NCBI GenBank assembly: GCA_946811185.2 | Contig: OX328105.1 | Coordinates: 44,392,845-44,456,844 of the forward strand | Reading direction: 5' to 3' | Length of the DNA: 64,000 bases | Source of the DNA: Hippopus hippopus | Taxonomy: Eukaryota > Mollusca > Bivalvia > Cardiida > Cardiidae | Shown here: piece after piece, positions 22,330-36,569 of the stretch | How the letters are laid out: each line of letters begins with the position of its first letter | How positions within the stretch are numbered: position 1 is the stretch's first letter | The notes under the pieces: model-generated | What the model saw: only the letters and a program-made list of their open reading frames with translations | The model's database searches: none | What the model was told of the DNA's origin: nothing | Translations under genes and position numbers: made by a program

Positions 22330-25300
22330 TAAATTTTTTAACCTTTCTCTGTGACTCCGCCGACTCAGAACCGAAACTTAATCTGACAAAACTAGGATAT
22401 TTATTGCATTAGTTGATTATTGTTTAGCTCTACTGGCTGAAAGCCAGCAGAGCTTATGTCATGGCATGGTTTCCGTCGTCTGTCCATCCGTCTGTCCATC
22501 CGTTAGTCTTTTTCTTGTTTACGCAATAAAGCGCGGTAACAAATTGACCTTCCTACAGTTATTCTGTTCCTAGGTATTTATAAGTAAACAGAGCTTCAAA
22601 TGCATGACTGTGTCAGAAAGTAGCCAGTAGGTAGCACTCCTTCCTCAGTAATGTTTTTCTTTCTTTTTTTGCAGTACGGGCAGATATTCTAAGGAAATTC
22701 AGTTTCAGACACTGGGTGCCTTATCATATACTCTCAATATGAATAATCTTGGCCTACAAAAACCGCTATCTCCGTATATATTTCATAAAGCATCTAGAAT
22801 AAACAGGCTGCACGCGTTTAAAGTGGGGCAACAAATCGAAGTTCGTATAGTTATTTTGTACCTGGTTAATTCTGTACCTAGTTGTTTACCAGTAAACAAA
22901 GATTCAAATGTGTGACTGTCTGAAAAGAGCCAGTAGGCAGCAATAAGTCTTCTGTAATGCTTTTCTTTTTGTACAGTACGGGCAGATATTCTAAAAAAAT
23001 TCCGTTTCTGACAATGGGCAACGTATCATTATCTCTCAATATAAATAATCATGGCGTATGAAATCTTCTCTCTCTGCATATACAAACCTTATTTTGCTCC
23101 TTGGTTTTCATTACAACGTCATGGTGTGCATTATAAACTATTCTTTCCATTGAAATGGTCTTTTTTGGTTGCATCAGAAACAACACAAACGACAAATTTT
23201 AGTGTGTAGGAAAGAAAATCATAGAGTCAAAAACGCAAGAAATACGCTCTGGACCAAACACTGCGTTCAGTGGCATGAGTGGTATGGAGTGGGCACTTTG
23301 ATAAACAATTCCTGGTCATAGTTTACCATTGGGTTCATGTAACACCCTTACCGACGGTGAGGTGTTTCATACCTCTTGTGTCAAAGGTTTGATTGGCATA
23401 TAGGTGAATGCAGGTCTGGGAATAAGTGAACTGATAATGTGAGGTGAGAAAATGTTCAGCAGAAATGATCTACACAAAGTCTTTACATTTATTTGTATAA
23501 TTTACACGTTGCCAAGACCCACAAAGTCAAGAGCCTTTGTGGAAAGTACACTTTTTTCTGAACAGGAAAGTCCAATTCAATACTACAAACTTGCTATGGG
23601 TCAATATATAACCTTTGGTCACTTGAAAAATGATAACATTCAAAAGGTTGTCATAATTAAACCCTGTCCAGTGTTAATTCCAAGGAATAGGCTAGGAATA
23701 TTGTCCGCGTTATGTAGTATTATGTGGTACTACACGTCTGCCCATAATCTAGCCCATAGATCAAGTCAGTCAGGATTGGTCATTGTTTAACCTTTGGTCA
23801 CTTGAAAAAGTGATAGCGTTCGAAAGGTAGTCATAATTGAACCCTGTCCAGTGTTTATACCAAGGAATAGGCTAGCAATATTGTCTGCGTTAAAGGGTCA
23901 ACAGTGAAGGAAGGGATATAGGTCCTTTAGCTCTTCTTTTGCAATTTTAGAAATGTAGGATTATGTGGCATACACGTCTGCCCATAATGCAGCCAATAGA
24001 TCAAGTCAGTCAGGATTGGTTACTGATCTGGTGCAGAAAAACAGGCTAAAAAGTTCAAATGAGTTGGGTTCTTAGGTCAAGCATTAAATTTCTCTTGTTT
24101 TATTTTCTTTTAAAGAAAACATTGGATTGAGTGGTGTTTTTGATATTTGCAACATTATCTCTGTTATGTTAATTTTTGGGGGTCATACGAAAATTTTAGG
24201 GTCACTTTTTTAAATGCCTTATTTATGCTACTTTAATGTACATTTTTGGACCTTTCTCTGACTCCGCCGACTCGGAACCGAAACTTATTCTGAAAAGACT
24301 AGGATTTTTATTACATTAGTTGATTATTGTTTAGCTCTACTGGCTGAAACCCAGCAGAGCTTATGTCATGACATGGTTTCCGTCAATTGTCCATCCGTCT
24401 GTCCATCCGTTAGTCTTTTTCTTGTATACGCGATAAAGCGTGGCAAGAAATTGACCTTCCTACAGTTATTCCTAGGTATTTATAAGTAAACAGAGCTTCA
24501 AATGCATGACTGTGTCAGAAAGTAGCCAGTAGGTAGCACTCCTTCCTCAGTAATGTTTTTCTTTCTTTTGTGCAGTACGGGCAGATATTTTAAGGAAATT
24601 CAGTTTCAGACACTGGGCGCCTTATCATATACTCTCAATATGAATAATCTTGGCCTACGAAAACCGCTATCTCCGTATATATTTCAAACAGCATCTAGAA
24701 TAAACAGGCTGCAAGCGTTTAAAGTGCGGCGACAAATCGAAGTTCGCATAGTTATTTTGTACCTGTTTAATTCTGTACCTAGTTATTTACCAGTAAACAG
24801 AGATTCAAATGTGTGACTGTCAGAAAAGAGCCAGTAGGTAGCAATAAGTCTTCTGTAATGCTTTTCTTTTTGTACAGTACAGGCAGATATTCTAAAAAAA
24901 TTCCGTTTCTGACAATGGGCAACATATCATTATCTCACAATATAAATAATCATGGTGTACGAAATCTTCTCTCTCTGCATATACAAACCTTATTTTGCTC
25001 CTTCGTTTTCATTACAACGTTATGGTGTGCATTATAAACTATTCTTTCCATTGAAATGGTCTTTTTTGGTTGTATCAGAAACGACACAAATGATAAATTT
25101 TAGTGTGTCGGAAAGGAAATCATTGAGTCAAAAACGCAAGACACACGCTCTAGACCAAACACTACGTTCAGTGGCATGAGAGGTATGGAGTGGGCACTTT
25201 GATAAACAATTCCTGGTCATAGTTTACTATTGGGTTCATGTAACACCCTTATGGACAGTGAGGTGTTCCATACCTCTTGTGTCAAAGGTTTGATTGGCAT

Positions 25301-26139
25301 ATAGGTGAATGCAGGTCTGGGAATAAGTGAACTGATAATGTGAGGTGAGAAAATGTTCAGCAGAAATGATCTACACAAAGTCTTTACATTTATTTGTATA
25401 GTTTACACGTTGCCAAGACCCACAAAGTCAAGAACCTCTGCGTAAAGTACCCTTTTTTGTGAACAGGAAAGTCCAAGTCGATACTACAAACTTGCTATGG
25501 GTCAATATATAACCTTTGGTTACTTGAAAAATGATAACATTCAAAAGGTTGTCATAACCAAACCCTGTCCAGTGTTAATTTCAAGGAATAGGCTAGCAAT
25601 ATTGTCCGCGTTATGTAGGATTATGTGGTATTACACGTCCGCCCGTAATGTAGCCCATAGATCAAGTCAGTCAGGATTGGTCATTGTTTAACCTTTGGTC
25701 ACTTGAAAAGTGATAGCGTTCGAAAGGTAGTCATAATTGAACCCTGTCCAGTGTTTATACCAAGGAATAGGCTAGCAATATTGTCTGTGTTAAAGGGTCA
25801 ACAGTAAAAGAAGGGATATAGGTCCTTTAGCTCTTCTTTTGCAATTTAGGAATGTAGGATTATGTGGCATACACGTCTGCCCATAATGCAGCCAATAGAT
25901 CAAGTCAGTCAGGATTGGTTAGTGACCTGATGCAGAAAAACAAGCTAAAAAGTTCAAATGAGTTGGGTTCTTAGGTCAGGCATTAAATTATTCTTGTTTT
26001 ATTTTCTTTTTTTGAAAACATTGGATTGAGTGGTGTTTTTGATATTTGCAACATTATCTCTGTTATGTTAATTTTTGGGGGTCATACGAAAATTTTAGGG
26101 TCACTTTTTTAAATGCCTTTTTTATGCTACTTTAATATA

Positions 26140-27544
26140 TAGTGACGTCGATAAAAACCCCTCATCGAAAAAGTGCGATAGCTTTGTATATACCTAGAAT
26201 ATATATGTCACTTTTTGCCTTTGTCCTACGCCCAATGCGTTTTCCCCACGTGGTTATGTCGGTCAAAATTATGCATGTGTAAACAGTAATTGATTTACAA
26301 TTAAGTAGTCCAAGCATTATTTTGAAAACATCAGTTTCGAAAATGTCAAGACTAAATAATGAAGAAAGAGCACGCAGTTTGGGCATGCCTAAAAGCGGTC
26401 TTTCTCAAAGTCACTTTGCAAGACACTTTAACGTTGCAAGATCAACAATAGTGCGTCTTGTTTGACGGGTAAACGAAACAGGGAGCTTGTCTGATAGACC
26501 CCGACCTGGTGATCTGCATGTGACGTCTGTACGACAAGACAATTTCATCCGTCAACGTCACTTGCGAAACCGTTTTGTCACAGCGCAATCCACAATGTCG
26601 ATGGTTATAGGGAATTGCGCAAGACATGTAAGTCGGAATACAGTAAGGCGACGTTTTCGCAAGCGTGGAATATTGTGCAGGTGGCCGTACCCGCAGTGTT
26701 GTGCTAACTGACCACCACCATCGGGAATGTCGGCAGTGGGCTCAAAACAACATTGGAAGACGGTGGCGTGATGTGGTCTTCAGTGACGAATCCCGTTTTA
26801 ACCTCTCCTGTGCTGACGGACAAGTCCGTGTTTACCGTCGACGTAATGAACGGTACACCCAAAGTTGTGTTCTGGAGCACAACCGTTTTGGTGGTGGTGG
26901 TGTAATGGTTTGGGCACCAAAAAACAACATATTTAGAACTGACCTAGTGGTTATCAATGGTAATTTAAATGCCAGACGAAACGTTAACCAAGTTCTTCAT
27001 CCTGTGGTCGTTCCTATGTTTCAGCAACGCCGTGACCTTACATTTCAACATGACAGTGCACGCCCCCACACGGCCAGGTTTACCAGAAACTCTCTCATGG
27101 CCAATAATATTGCCGTGCTGCCATGGCCTGCTAACTCTCCCGATTGTAACCTGATCGAACACATGTGGGACATCCTCGGACGTCATTTACATCGACGTAA
27201 CCCACAGCCGCAAAACGTCTAAGAATTAACAAATGTTCTTCGTGAAAATTGGGCTCGCATTCCACGCTATCTCCTGCATAATCTGTGTGGGTCCATGGGA
27301 CGGCGACTGCCAGCACTGATAGCAAGTCAAGGAGGCCATACACGGTATTGATGAATTGTAGGGGGTGAGTTTGTTGAAAGGGCTGTTAAATTTGTGTAAT
27401 GTTTAGCTAAACGCTTGTGTCATGTAATATGTGTAGAAATATTGACAAAGTCCATTTCTAAATTACAAAACCATGCATTCGATATTAAATTCATGAAATA
27501 TGACGTGACAGAGGGAGATGAGGCGTTTCTTATGGACGTCAGTA
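26140..27544 (+). mobile_element. Tc1-like transposon, copy 6
   Basis: 1405 bp, ends intact, in the same TA site. Confidence 0.93.
26343..27351 (+). pseudogene. Tc1-like transposase pseudogene, copy 6
   Basis: Core lesions: TGA 26463-26465, extra C 26690-26692, TAA 27220-27222. Private C-to-T at 27236 changes A298 to V in the cut-off C-terminal part. Confidence 0.92.
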
Positions 27545-30500
27545 TAAATTTTTTAACCTTTCTCTGTGACTCCGCCGACTCAGAACCGAAACTTAATCTG
27601 ACAAAACTAGGATATTTATTGCATTAGTTGATTATTGTTTAGCTCTACTGGCTGAAAGCCAGCAGAGCTTATGTCATGGCATGGTTTCCGTCGTCTGTCC
27701 ATCCGTCTGTCCATCCGTTAGTCTTTTTCTTGTTTACGCAATAAAGCGCGGTAACAAATTGACCTTCCTACAGTTATTCTGTTCCTAGGTATTTATAAGT
27801 AAACAGAGCTTCAAATGGATGACTGTGTCAGAAAGTAGCCAGTAGGTAGCACTCCTTCCTCAGTAATGTTTTTCTTTCTTTTTTTGCAGTACGGGCAGAT
27901 ATTCTAAGGAAATTCAGTTTCAGACACTGGGTGCCTTATCATATACTCTCAATATGAATAATCTTGGCCTACAAAAACCGCTATCTCCGTATATATTTCA
28001 TAAAGCATCTAGAATAAACAGGCTGCACGCGTTTAAAGTGGGGCAACAAATCGAAGTTCGTATAGTTATTTTGTACCTGGTTAATTCTGTACCTAGTTGT
28101 TTACCAGTAAACAAAGATTCAAATGTGTGACTGTCTGAAAAGAGCCAGTAGGCAGCAATAAGTCTTCTGTAATGCTTTTCTTTTTGTACAGTACGGGCAG
28201 ATATTCTAAAAAAATTCCGTTTCTGACAATGGGCAACGTATCATTATCTCTCAATATAAATAATCATGGCGTATGAAATCTTCTCTCTCTGCATATACAA
28301 ACCTTATTTTACTCCTTGGTTTTCATTACAACGTCATGGTGTGCATTATAAACTATTCTTTCCATTGAAATGGTCTTTTTTGGTTGCATCAGAAACAACA
28401 CAAACGACAAATTTTAGTGTGTAGGAAAGAAAATCATAGAGTCAAAAACGCAAGAAATACGCTCTGGACCAAACACTGCGTTCAGTGGCATGAGTGGTAT
28501 GGAGTGGGCACTTTGATAAACAATTCCTGGTCATAGTTTACCATTGGGTTCATGTAACACCCTTACCGACGGTGAGGTGTTTCATACCTCTTGTGTCAAA
28601 GGTTTGATTGGCATATAGGTGAATGCAGGTCTGGGAATAAGTGAACTGATAATGTGAGGTGAGAAAATGTTCAGCAGAAATGATCTACACAAAGTCTTTA
28701 CATTTATTTGTATAATTTACACGTTGCCAAGACCCACAAAGTCAAGAGCCTTTGTGGAAAGTATACTTTTTTCTGAACAGGAAAGTCCAATTCAATACTA
28801 CAAACTTGCTATGGGTCAATATATAACCTTTGGTCACTTGAAAAATGATAACATTCAAAAGGTTGTCATAATTAAACCCTGTCCAGTGTTAATTCCAAGG
28901 AATAGGCTAGGAATATTGTCCGCGTTATGTAGTATTATGTGGTACTACACGTCTGCCCATAATCTAGCCCATAGATCAAGTCAGTCAGGATTGGTCATTG
29001 TTTAACCTTTGGTCACTTGAAAAAGTGATAGCGTTCGAAAGGTAGTCATAATTGAACCCTGTCCAGTGTTTATACCAAGGAATAGGCTAGCAATATTGTC
29101 TGCGTTAAAGGGTCAACAGTGAAGGAAGGGATATAGGTCCTTTAGCTCTTCTTTTGCAATTTTAGAAATGTAGGATTATGTGGCATACACGTCTGCCCAT
29201 AATGCAGCCAATAGATCAAGTCAGTCAGGATTGGTTACTGATCTGGTGCAGAAAAACAGGCTAAAAAGTTCAAATGAGTTGGGTTCTTAGGTCAAGCATT
29301 AAATTTCTCTTGTTTTATTTTCTTTTAAAGAAAACATTGGATTGAGTGGTGTTTTTGATATTTGCAACATTATCTCTGTTATGTTAATTTTTGGGGGTCA
29401 TACGAAAATTTTAGGGTCACTTTTTTAAATGCCTTATTTATGCTACTTTAATGTACATTTTTGGACCTTTCTCTGACTCCGCCGACTCGGAACCGAAACT
29501 TATTCTGAAAAGACTAGGATTTTTATTACATTAGTTGATTATTGTTTAGCTCTACTGGCTGAAACCCAGCAGAGCTTATGTCATGACATGGTTTCCGTCA
29601 ATTGTCCATCCGTCTGTCCATCCGTTAGTCTTTTTCTTGTATACGCGATAAAGCGTGGCAAGAAATTGACCTTCCTACAGTTATTCCTAGGTATTTATAA
29701 GTAAACAGAGCTTCAAATGCATGACTGTGTCAGAAAGTAGCCAGTAGGTAGCACTCCTTCCTCAGTAATGTTTTTCTTTCTTTTGTGCAGTACGGGCAGA
29801 TATTTTAAGGAAATTCAGTTTCAGACACTGGGCGCCTTATCATATACTCTCAATATGAATAATCTTGGCCTACGAAAACCGCTATCTCCGTATATATTTC
29901 AAACAGCATCTAGAATAAACAGGCTGCAAGCGTTTAAAGTGCGGCGACAAATCGAAGTTCGCATAGTTATTTTGTACCTGTTTAATTCTGTACCTAGTTA
30001 TTTACCAGTAAACAGAGATTCAAATGTGTGACTGTCAGAAAAGAGCCAGTAGGTAGCAATAAGTCTTCTGTAATGCTTTTCTTTTTGTACAGTACAGGCA
30101 GATATTCTAAAAAAATTCCGTTTCTGACAATGGGCAACATATCATTATCTCACAATATAAATAATCATGGTGTACGAAATCTTCTCTCTCTGCATATACA
30201 AACCTTATTTTGCTCCTTCGTTTTCATTACAACGTTATGGTGTGCATTATAAACTATTCTTTCCATTGAAATGGTCTTTTTTGGTTGTATCAGAAACGAC
30301 ACAAATGATAAATTTTAGTGTGTCGGAAAGGAAATCATTGAGTCAAAAACGCAAGACACACGCTCTAGACCAAACACTACGTTCAGTGGCATGAGAGGTA
30401 TGGAGTGGGCACTTTGATAAACAATTCCTGGTCATAGTTTACCATTGGGTTCATGTAACACCCTTATGGACAGTGAGGTGTTCCATACCTCTTGTGTCAA

Positions 30501-31354
30501 AGGTTTGATTGGCATATAGGTGAATGCAGGTCTGGGAATAAGTGAACTGATAATGTGAGGTGAGAAAATGTTCAGCAGAAATGATCTACACAAAGTCTTT
30601 ACATTTATTTGTATAGTTTACACGTTGCCAAGACCCACAAAGTCAAGAACCTCTGCGTAAAGTACCCTTTTTTGTGAACAGGAAAGTCCAAGTCGATACT
30701 ACAAACTTGCTATGGGTCAATATATAACCTTTGGTTACTTGAAAAATGATAACATTCAAAAGGTTGTCATAACCAAACCCTGTCCAGTGTTAATTTCAAG
30801 GAATAGGCTAGCAATATTGTCCGCGTTATGTAGGATTATGTGGTATTACACGTCCGCCCGTAATGTAGCCCATAGATCAAGTCATTCAGGATTGGTCATT
30901 GTTTAACCTTTGGTCACTTGAAAAGTGATAGCGTTCGAAAGGTAGTCATAATTGAACCCTGTCCAGTGTTTATACCAAGGAATAGGCTAGCAATATTGTC
31001 TGTGTTAAAGGGTCAACAGTAAAAGAAGGGATATAGGTCCTTTAGCTCTTCTTTTGCAATTTAGGAATGTAGGATTATGTGGCATACACGTCTGCCCATA
31101 ATGCAGCCAATAGATCAAGTCAGTCAGGATTGGTTAGTGACCTGATGCAGAAAAACAAGCTAAAAAGTTCAAATGAGTTGGGTTCTTAGGTCAGGCATTA
31201 AATTATTCTTGTTTTATTTTCTTTTTTTGAAAACATTGGATTGAGTGGTGTTTTTGATATTTGCAACATTATCTCTGTTATGTTAATTTTTGGGGGTCAT
31301 ACGAAAATTTTAGGGTCACTTTTTTAAATGCCTTTTTTATGCTACTTTAATATA

Positions 31355-32759
31355 TAGTGACGTCGATAAAAACCCCTCATCGAAAAAGTGCGATAGCTTT
31401 GTATATACCTAGAATATATATGTCACTTTTTGCCTTTGTCCTACGCCCAATGCGTTTTCCCCACGTGGTTATGTCGGTCAAAATTATGCATGTGTAAACA
31501 GTAATTGATTTACAATTAAGTAGTCCAAGCATTATTTTGAAAACATCAGTTTCGAAAATGTCAAGACTAAATAATGAAGAAAGAGCACGCAGTTTGGGCA
31601 TGCCTAAAAGCGGTCTTTCTCAAAGTCACTTTGCAAGACACTTTAACGTTGCAAGATCAACAATAGTGCGTCTTGTTTGACGGGTAAACGAAACAGGGAG
31701 CTTGTCTGATAGACCCCGACCTGGTGATCTGCATGTGACGTCTGTACGACAAGACAATTTCATCCGTCAACGTCACTTGCGAAACCGTTTTGTCACAGCG
31801 CAATCCACAATGTCGATGGTTATAGGGAATTGCGCAAGACATGTAAGTCGGAATACAGTAAGGCGACGTTTTCGCAAGCGTGGAATATTGTGCAGGTGGC
31901 CGTACCCGCAGTGTTGTGCTAACTGACCACCACCATCGGGAATGTCGGCAGTGGGCTCAAAACAACATTGGAAGACGGTGGCGTGATGTGGTCTTCAGTG
32001 ACGAATCCCGTTTTAACCTCTCCTGTGCTGACGGACAAGTCCGTGTTTACCGTCGACGTAATGAACGGTACACCCAAAGTTGTGTTCTGGAGCACAACCG
32101 TTTTGGTGGTGGTGGTGTAATGGTTTGGGCACCAAAAAACAACATATTTAGAACTGACCTAGTGGTTATCAATGGTAATTTAAATGCCAGACGAAACGTT
32201 AACCAAGTTCTTCATCCTGTGGTCGTTCCTATGTTTCAGCAACGCCGTGACCTTACATTTCAACATGACAGTGCACGCCCCCACACGGCCAGGTTTACCA
32301 GAAACTCTCTCATGGCCAATAACATTGCCGTGCTGCCATGGCCTGCTAACTCTCCCGATTGTAACCTGATCGAACACATGTGGGACATCCTTGGACGTCA
32401 TTTACATCGACGTAACCCACAGCCGCAAAACGTCTAAGAATTAACAAATGCTCTTCGTGAAAATTGGGCTCGCATTCCACGCTATCTCCTGCATAATCTG
32501 TGTGGGTCCATGGGACGGCGACTGCCAGCACTGATAGCAAGTCAAGGAGGCCATACACGGTATTGATGAATTGTAGGGGGTGAGTTTGTTGAAAGGGCTG
32601 TTAAATTTGTGTAATGTTTAGCTAAACGCTTGTGTCATGTAATATGTGTAGAAATATTGACAAAGTCCATTTCTAAATTACAAAACCATGCATTCGATAT
32701 TAAATTCATGAAATATGACGTGACAGAGGGAGATGAGGCGTTTCTTATGGACGTCAGTA
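31355..32759 (+). mobile_element. Tc1-like transposon, copy 7
   Basis: 1405 bp, ends intact, in the same TA site. Confidence 0.93.
31558..32566 (+). pseudogene. Tc1-like transposase pseudogene, copy 7
   Basis: Core lesions: TGA 31678-31680, extra C 31905-31907, TAA 32435-32437. Two private changes, AAT to AAC near 32323 and CTC to CTT near 32391, are silent. Confidence 0.92.
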
Positions 32760-35700
32760 TAAATTTTTTAACCTTTCTCTGTGACTCCGCCGACTCAGAA
32801 CCGAAACTTAATCTGACAAAACTAGGATATTAATTGCATTAGTTGATTATTGTTTAGCTCTACTGGCTGAAAGCCAGCAGAGCTTATGTCATGGCATGGT
32901 TTCCGTCGTCTGTCCATCCGTCTGTCCATCCGTTAGTCTTTTTCTTGTTTACGCAATAAAGCGCGGTAACAAATTGACCTTCCTACAGTTATTCTGTTCC
33001 TAGGTATTTATAAGTAAACAGAGCTTCAAATGGATGACTGTGTCAGAAAGTAGCCAGTAGGTAGCACTCCTTCCTCAGTAATGTTTTTCTTTCTTTTTTT
33101 GCAGTACGGGCAGATATTCTAAGGAAATTCAGTTTCAGACACTGGGTGCCTTATCATATACTCTCAATATGAATAATCTTGGCCTACAAAAACCGCTATC
33201 TCCGTATATATTTCATAAAGCATCTAGAATAAACAGGCTGCACGCGTTTAAAGTGGGGCAACAAATCGAAGTTCGTATAGTTATTTTGTACCTGGTTAAT
33301 TCTGTACCTAGTTGTTTACCAGTAAACAAAGATTCAAATGTGTGACTGTCTGAAAAGAGCCAGTAGGCAGCAATAAGTCTTCTGTAATGCTTTTCTTTTT
33401 GTACAGTACGGGCAGATATTCTAAAAAAATTCCGTTTCTGACAATGGGCAACGTATCATTATCTCTCAATATAAATAATCATGGCGTATGAAATCTTCTC
33501 TCTCTGCATATACAAACCTTATTTTGCCCCTTGGTTTTCATTACAACGTCATGGTGTGCATTATAAACTATTCTTTCCATTGAAATGGTCTTTTTTGGTT
33601 GCATCAGAAACAACACAAACGACAAATTTTAGTGTGTAGGAAAGAAAATCATAGAGTCAAAAACGCAAGAAATACGCTCTGGACCAAACACTGCGTTCAG
33701 TGGCATGAGTGGTATGGAGTGGGCACTTTGATAAACAATTCCTGGTCATAGTTTACCATTGGGTTCATGTAACACCCTTACCGACGGTGAGGTGTTTCAT
33801 ACCTCTTGTGTCAAAGGTTTGATTGGCATATAGGTGAATGCAGGTCTGGGAATAAGTGAACTGATAATGTGAGGTGAGAAAATGTTCAGCAGAAATGATC
33901 TACACAAAGTCTTTACATTTATTTGTATAATTTACACGTTGCCAAGACCCACAAAGTCAAGAGCCTTTGTGGAAAGTACACTTTTTTCTGAACAGGAAAG
34001 TCCAATTCAATACTACAAACTTGCTATGGGTCAATATATAACCTTTGGTCACTTGAAAAATGATAACATTCAAAAGGTTGTCATAATTAAACCCTGTCCA
34101 GTGTTAATTCCAAGGAATAGGCTAGGAATATTGTCCGCGTTATGTAGTATTATGTGGTACTACACGTCTGCCCATAATCTAGCCCATAGATCAAGTCAGT
34201 CAGGATTGGTCATTGTTTAACCTTTGGTCACTTGAAAAAGTGATAGTGTTCGAAAGGTAGTCATAATTGAACCCTGTCCAGTGTTTATACCAAGGAATAG
34301 GCTAGCAATATTGTCTGCGTTAAAGGGTCAACAGTGAAGGAAGGGATATAGGTCCTTTAGCTCTTCTTTTGCAATTTTAGAAATGTAGGATTATGTGGCA
34401 TACACGTCTGCCCATAATGCAGCCAATAGATCAAGTCAGTCAGGATTGGTTACTGATCTGGTGCAGAAAAACAGGCTAAAAAGTTCAAATGAGTTGGGTT
34501 CTTAGGTCAAGCATTAAATTTCTCTTGTTTTATTTTCTTTTTTTGAAAACATTGGATTGAGTGGTGTTTTTGATATTTGCAACATTATCTCTGTTATGTT
34601 AATTTTTGGGGGTCATACGAAAATTTTAGGGTCACTTTTTTAAATGCCTTATTTATGCTACTTTAATGTACATTTTTGGACCTTTCTCTGACTCCGCCGA
34701 CTCGGAACCGAAACTTATTCTGAAAAGACTAGGATTTTTATTACATTAGTTGATTATTGTTTAGCTCTACTGGCTGAAACCCAGCAGAGCTTATGTCATG
34801 ACATGGTTTCCGTCAATTGTCCATCCGTCTGTCCATCCGTTAGTCTTTTTCTTGTATACGCGATAAAGCGTGGCAAGAAATTGACCTTCCTACAGTTATT
34901 CCTAGGTATTTATAAGTAAACAGAGCTTCAAATGCATGACTGTGTCAGAAAGTAGCCAGTAGGTAGCACTCCTTCCTCAGTAATGTTTTTCTTTCTTTTG
35001 TGCAGTACGGGCAGATATTTTAAGGAAATTCAGTTTCAGACACTGGGCGCCTTATCATATACTCTCAATATGAATAATCTTGGCCTACGAAAACCGCTAT
35101 CTCCGTATATATTTCAAACAGCATCTAGAATAAACAGGCTGCAAGCGTTTAAAGTGCGGCGACAAATCGAAGTTCGCATAGTTATTTTGTACCTGTTTAA
35201 TTCTGTACCTAGTTATTTACCAGTAAACAGAGATTCAAATGTGTGACTGTCAGAAAAGAGCCAGTAGGTAGCAATAAGTCTTCTGTAATGCTTTTCTTTT
35301 TGTACAGTACAGGCAGATATTCTAAAAAAATTCCGTTTCTGACAATGGGCAACATATCATTATCTCACAATATAAATAATCATGGTGTACGAAATCTTCT
35401 CTCTCTGCATATACAAACCTTATTTTGCTCCTTCGTTTTCATTACAACGTTATGGTGTGCATTATAAACTATTCTTTCCATTGAAATGGTCTTTTTTGGT
35501 TGTATCAGAAACGACACAAATGATAAATTTTAGTGTGTCGGAAAGGAAATCATTGAGTCAAAAACGCAAGACACACGCTCTAGACCAAACACTACGTTCA
35601 GTGGCATGAGAGGTATGGAGTGGGCACTTTGATAAACAATTCCTGGTCATAGTTTACCATTGGGTTCATGTAACACCCTTATGGACAGTGAGGTGTTCCA

Positions 35701-36569
35701 TACCTCTTGTGTCAAAGGTTTGATTGGCATATAGGTGAATGCAGGTCTGGGAATAAGTGAACTGATAATGTGAGGTGAGAAAATGTTCAGCAGAAATGAT
35801 CTACACAAAGTCTTTACATTTATTTGTATAGTTTACACGTTGCCAAGACCCACAAAGTCAAGAACCTCTGCGTAAAGTACCCTTTTTTGTGAACAGGAAA
35901 GTCCAAGTCGATACTACAAACTTGCTATGGGTCAATATATAACCTTTGGTTACTTGAAAAATGATAACATTCAAAAGGTTGTCATAACCAAACCCTGTCC
36001 AGTGTTAATTTCAAGGAATAGGCTAGCAATATTGTCCGCGTTATGTAGGATTATGTGGTATTACACGTCCGCCCGTAATGTAGCCCATAGATCAAGTCAG
36101 TCAGGATTGGTCATTGTTTAACCTTTGGTCACTTGAAAAGTGATAGCGTTCGAAAGGTAGTCATAATTGAACCCTGTCCAGTGTTTATACCAAGGAATAG
36201 GCTAGCAATATTGTCTGTGTTAAAGGGTCAACAGTAAAAGAAGGGATATAGGTCCTTTAGCTCTTCTTTTGCAATTTAGGAATGTAGGATTATGTGGCAT
36301 ACACGTCTGCCCATAATGCAGCCAATAGATCAAGTCAGTCAGGATTGGTTAGTGACCTGATGCAGAAAAACAAGCTAAAAAGTTCAAATGAGTTGGGTTC
36401 TTAGGTCAGGCATTAAATTATTCTTGTTTTATTTTCTTTTTTTGAAAACATTGGATTGAGTGGTGTTTTTGATATTTGCAACATTATCTCTGTTATGTTA
36501 ATTTTTGGGGGTCATACGAAAATTTTAGGGTCACTTTTTTAAATGCCTTTTTTATGCTACTTTAATATA

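Larger units (their letters stand above)
20860..26074 (+). repeat. Array unit 5 (A 20860-24175, B 24176-26074)
   Basis: Core unit. Monomer A has the B-type base C at 22603 (TGCATGACTG) where other core A monomers have G, a possible small conversion from B. TTGCTCC near 23097 is likewise B-like. Confidence 0.95.
26075..31289 (+). repeat. Array unit 6 (A 26075-29390, B 29391-31289)
   Basis: Core unit. Shares the T at 30885 with unit 4. A has private T at about 28764 (a T-to-I change in the 112-codon frame) and ATTTTACTCC near 28310. Confidence 0.95.
31290..36504 (+). repeat. Array unit 7 (A 31290-34605, B 34606-36504)
   Basis: Core unit. Private changes are A at 32832 (ATATTAATTG) and a T in GATAGTGTTCG near 34246. 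A ends with the TTTTTTTG variant, as do units 8-10. Confidence 0.95.
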
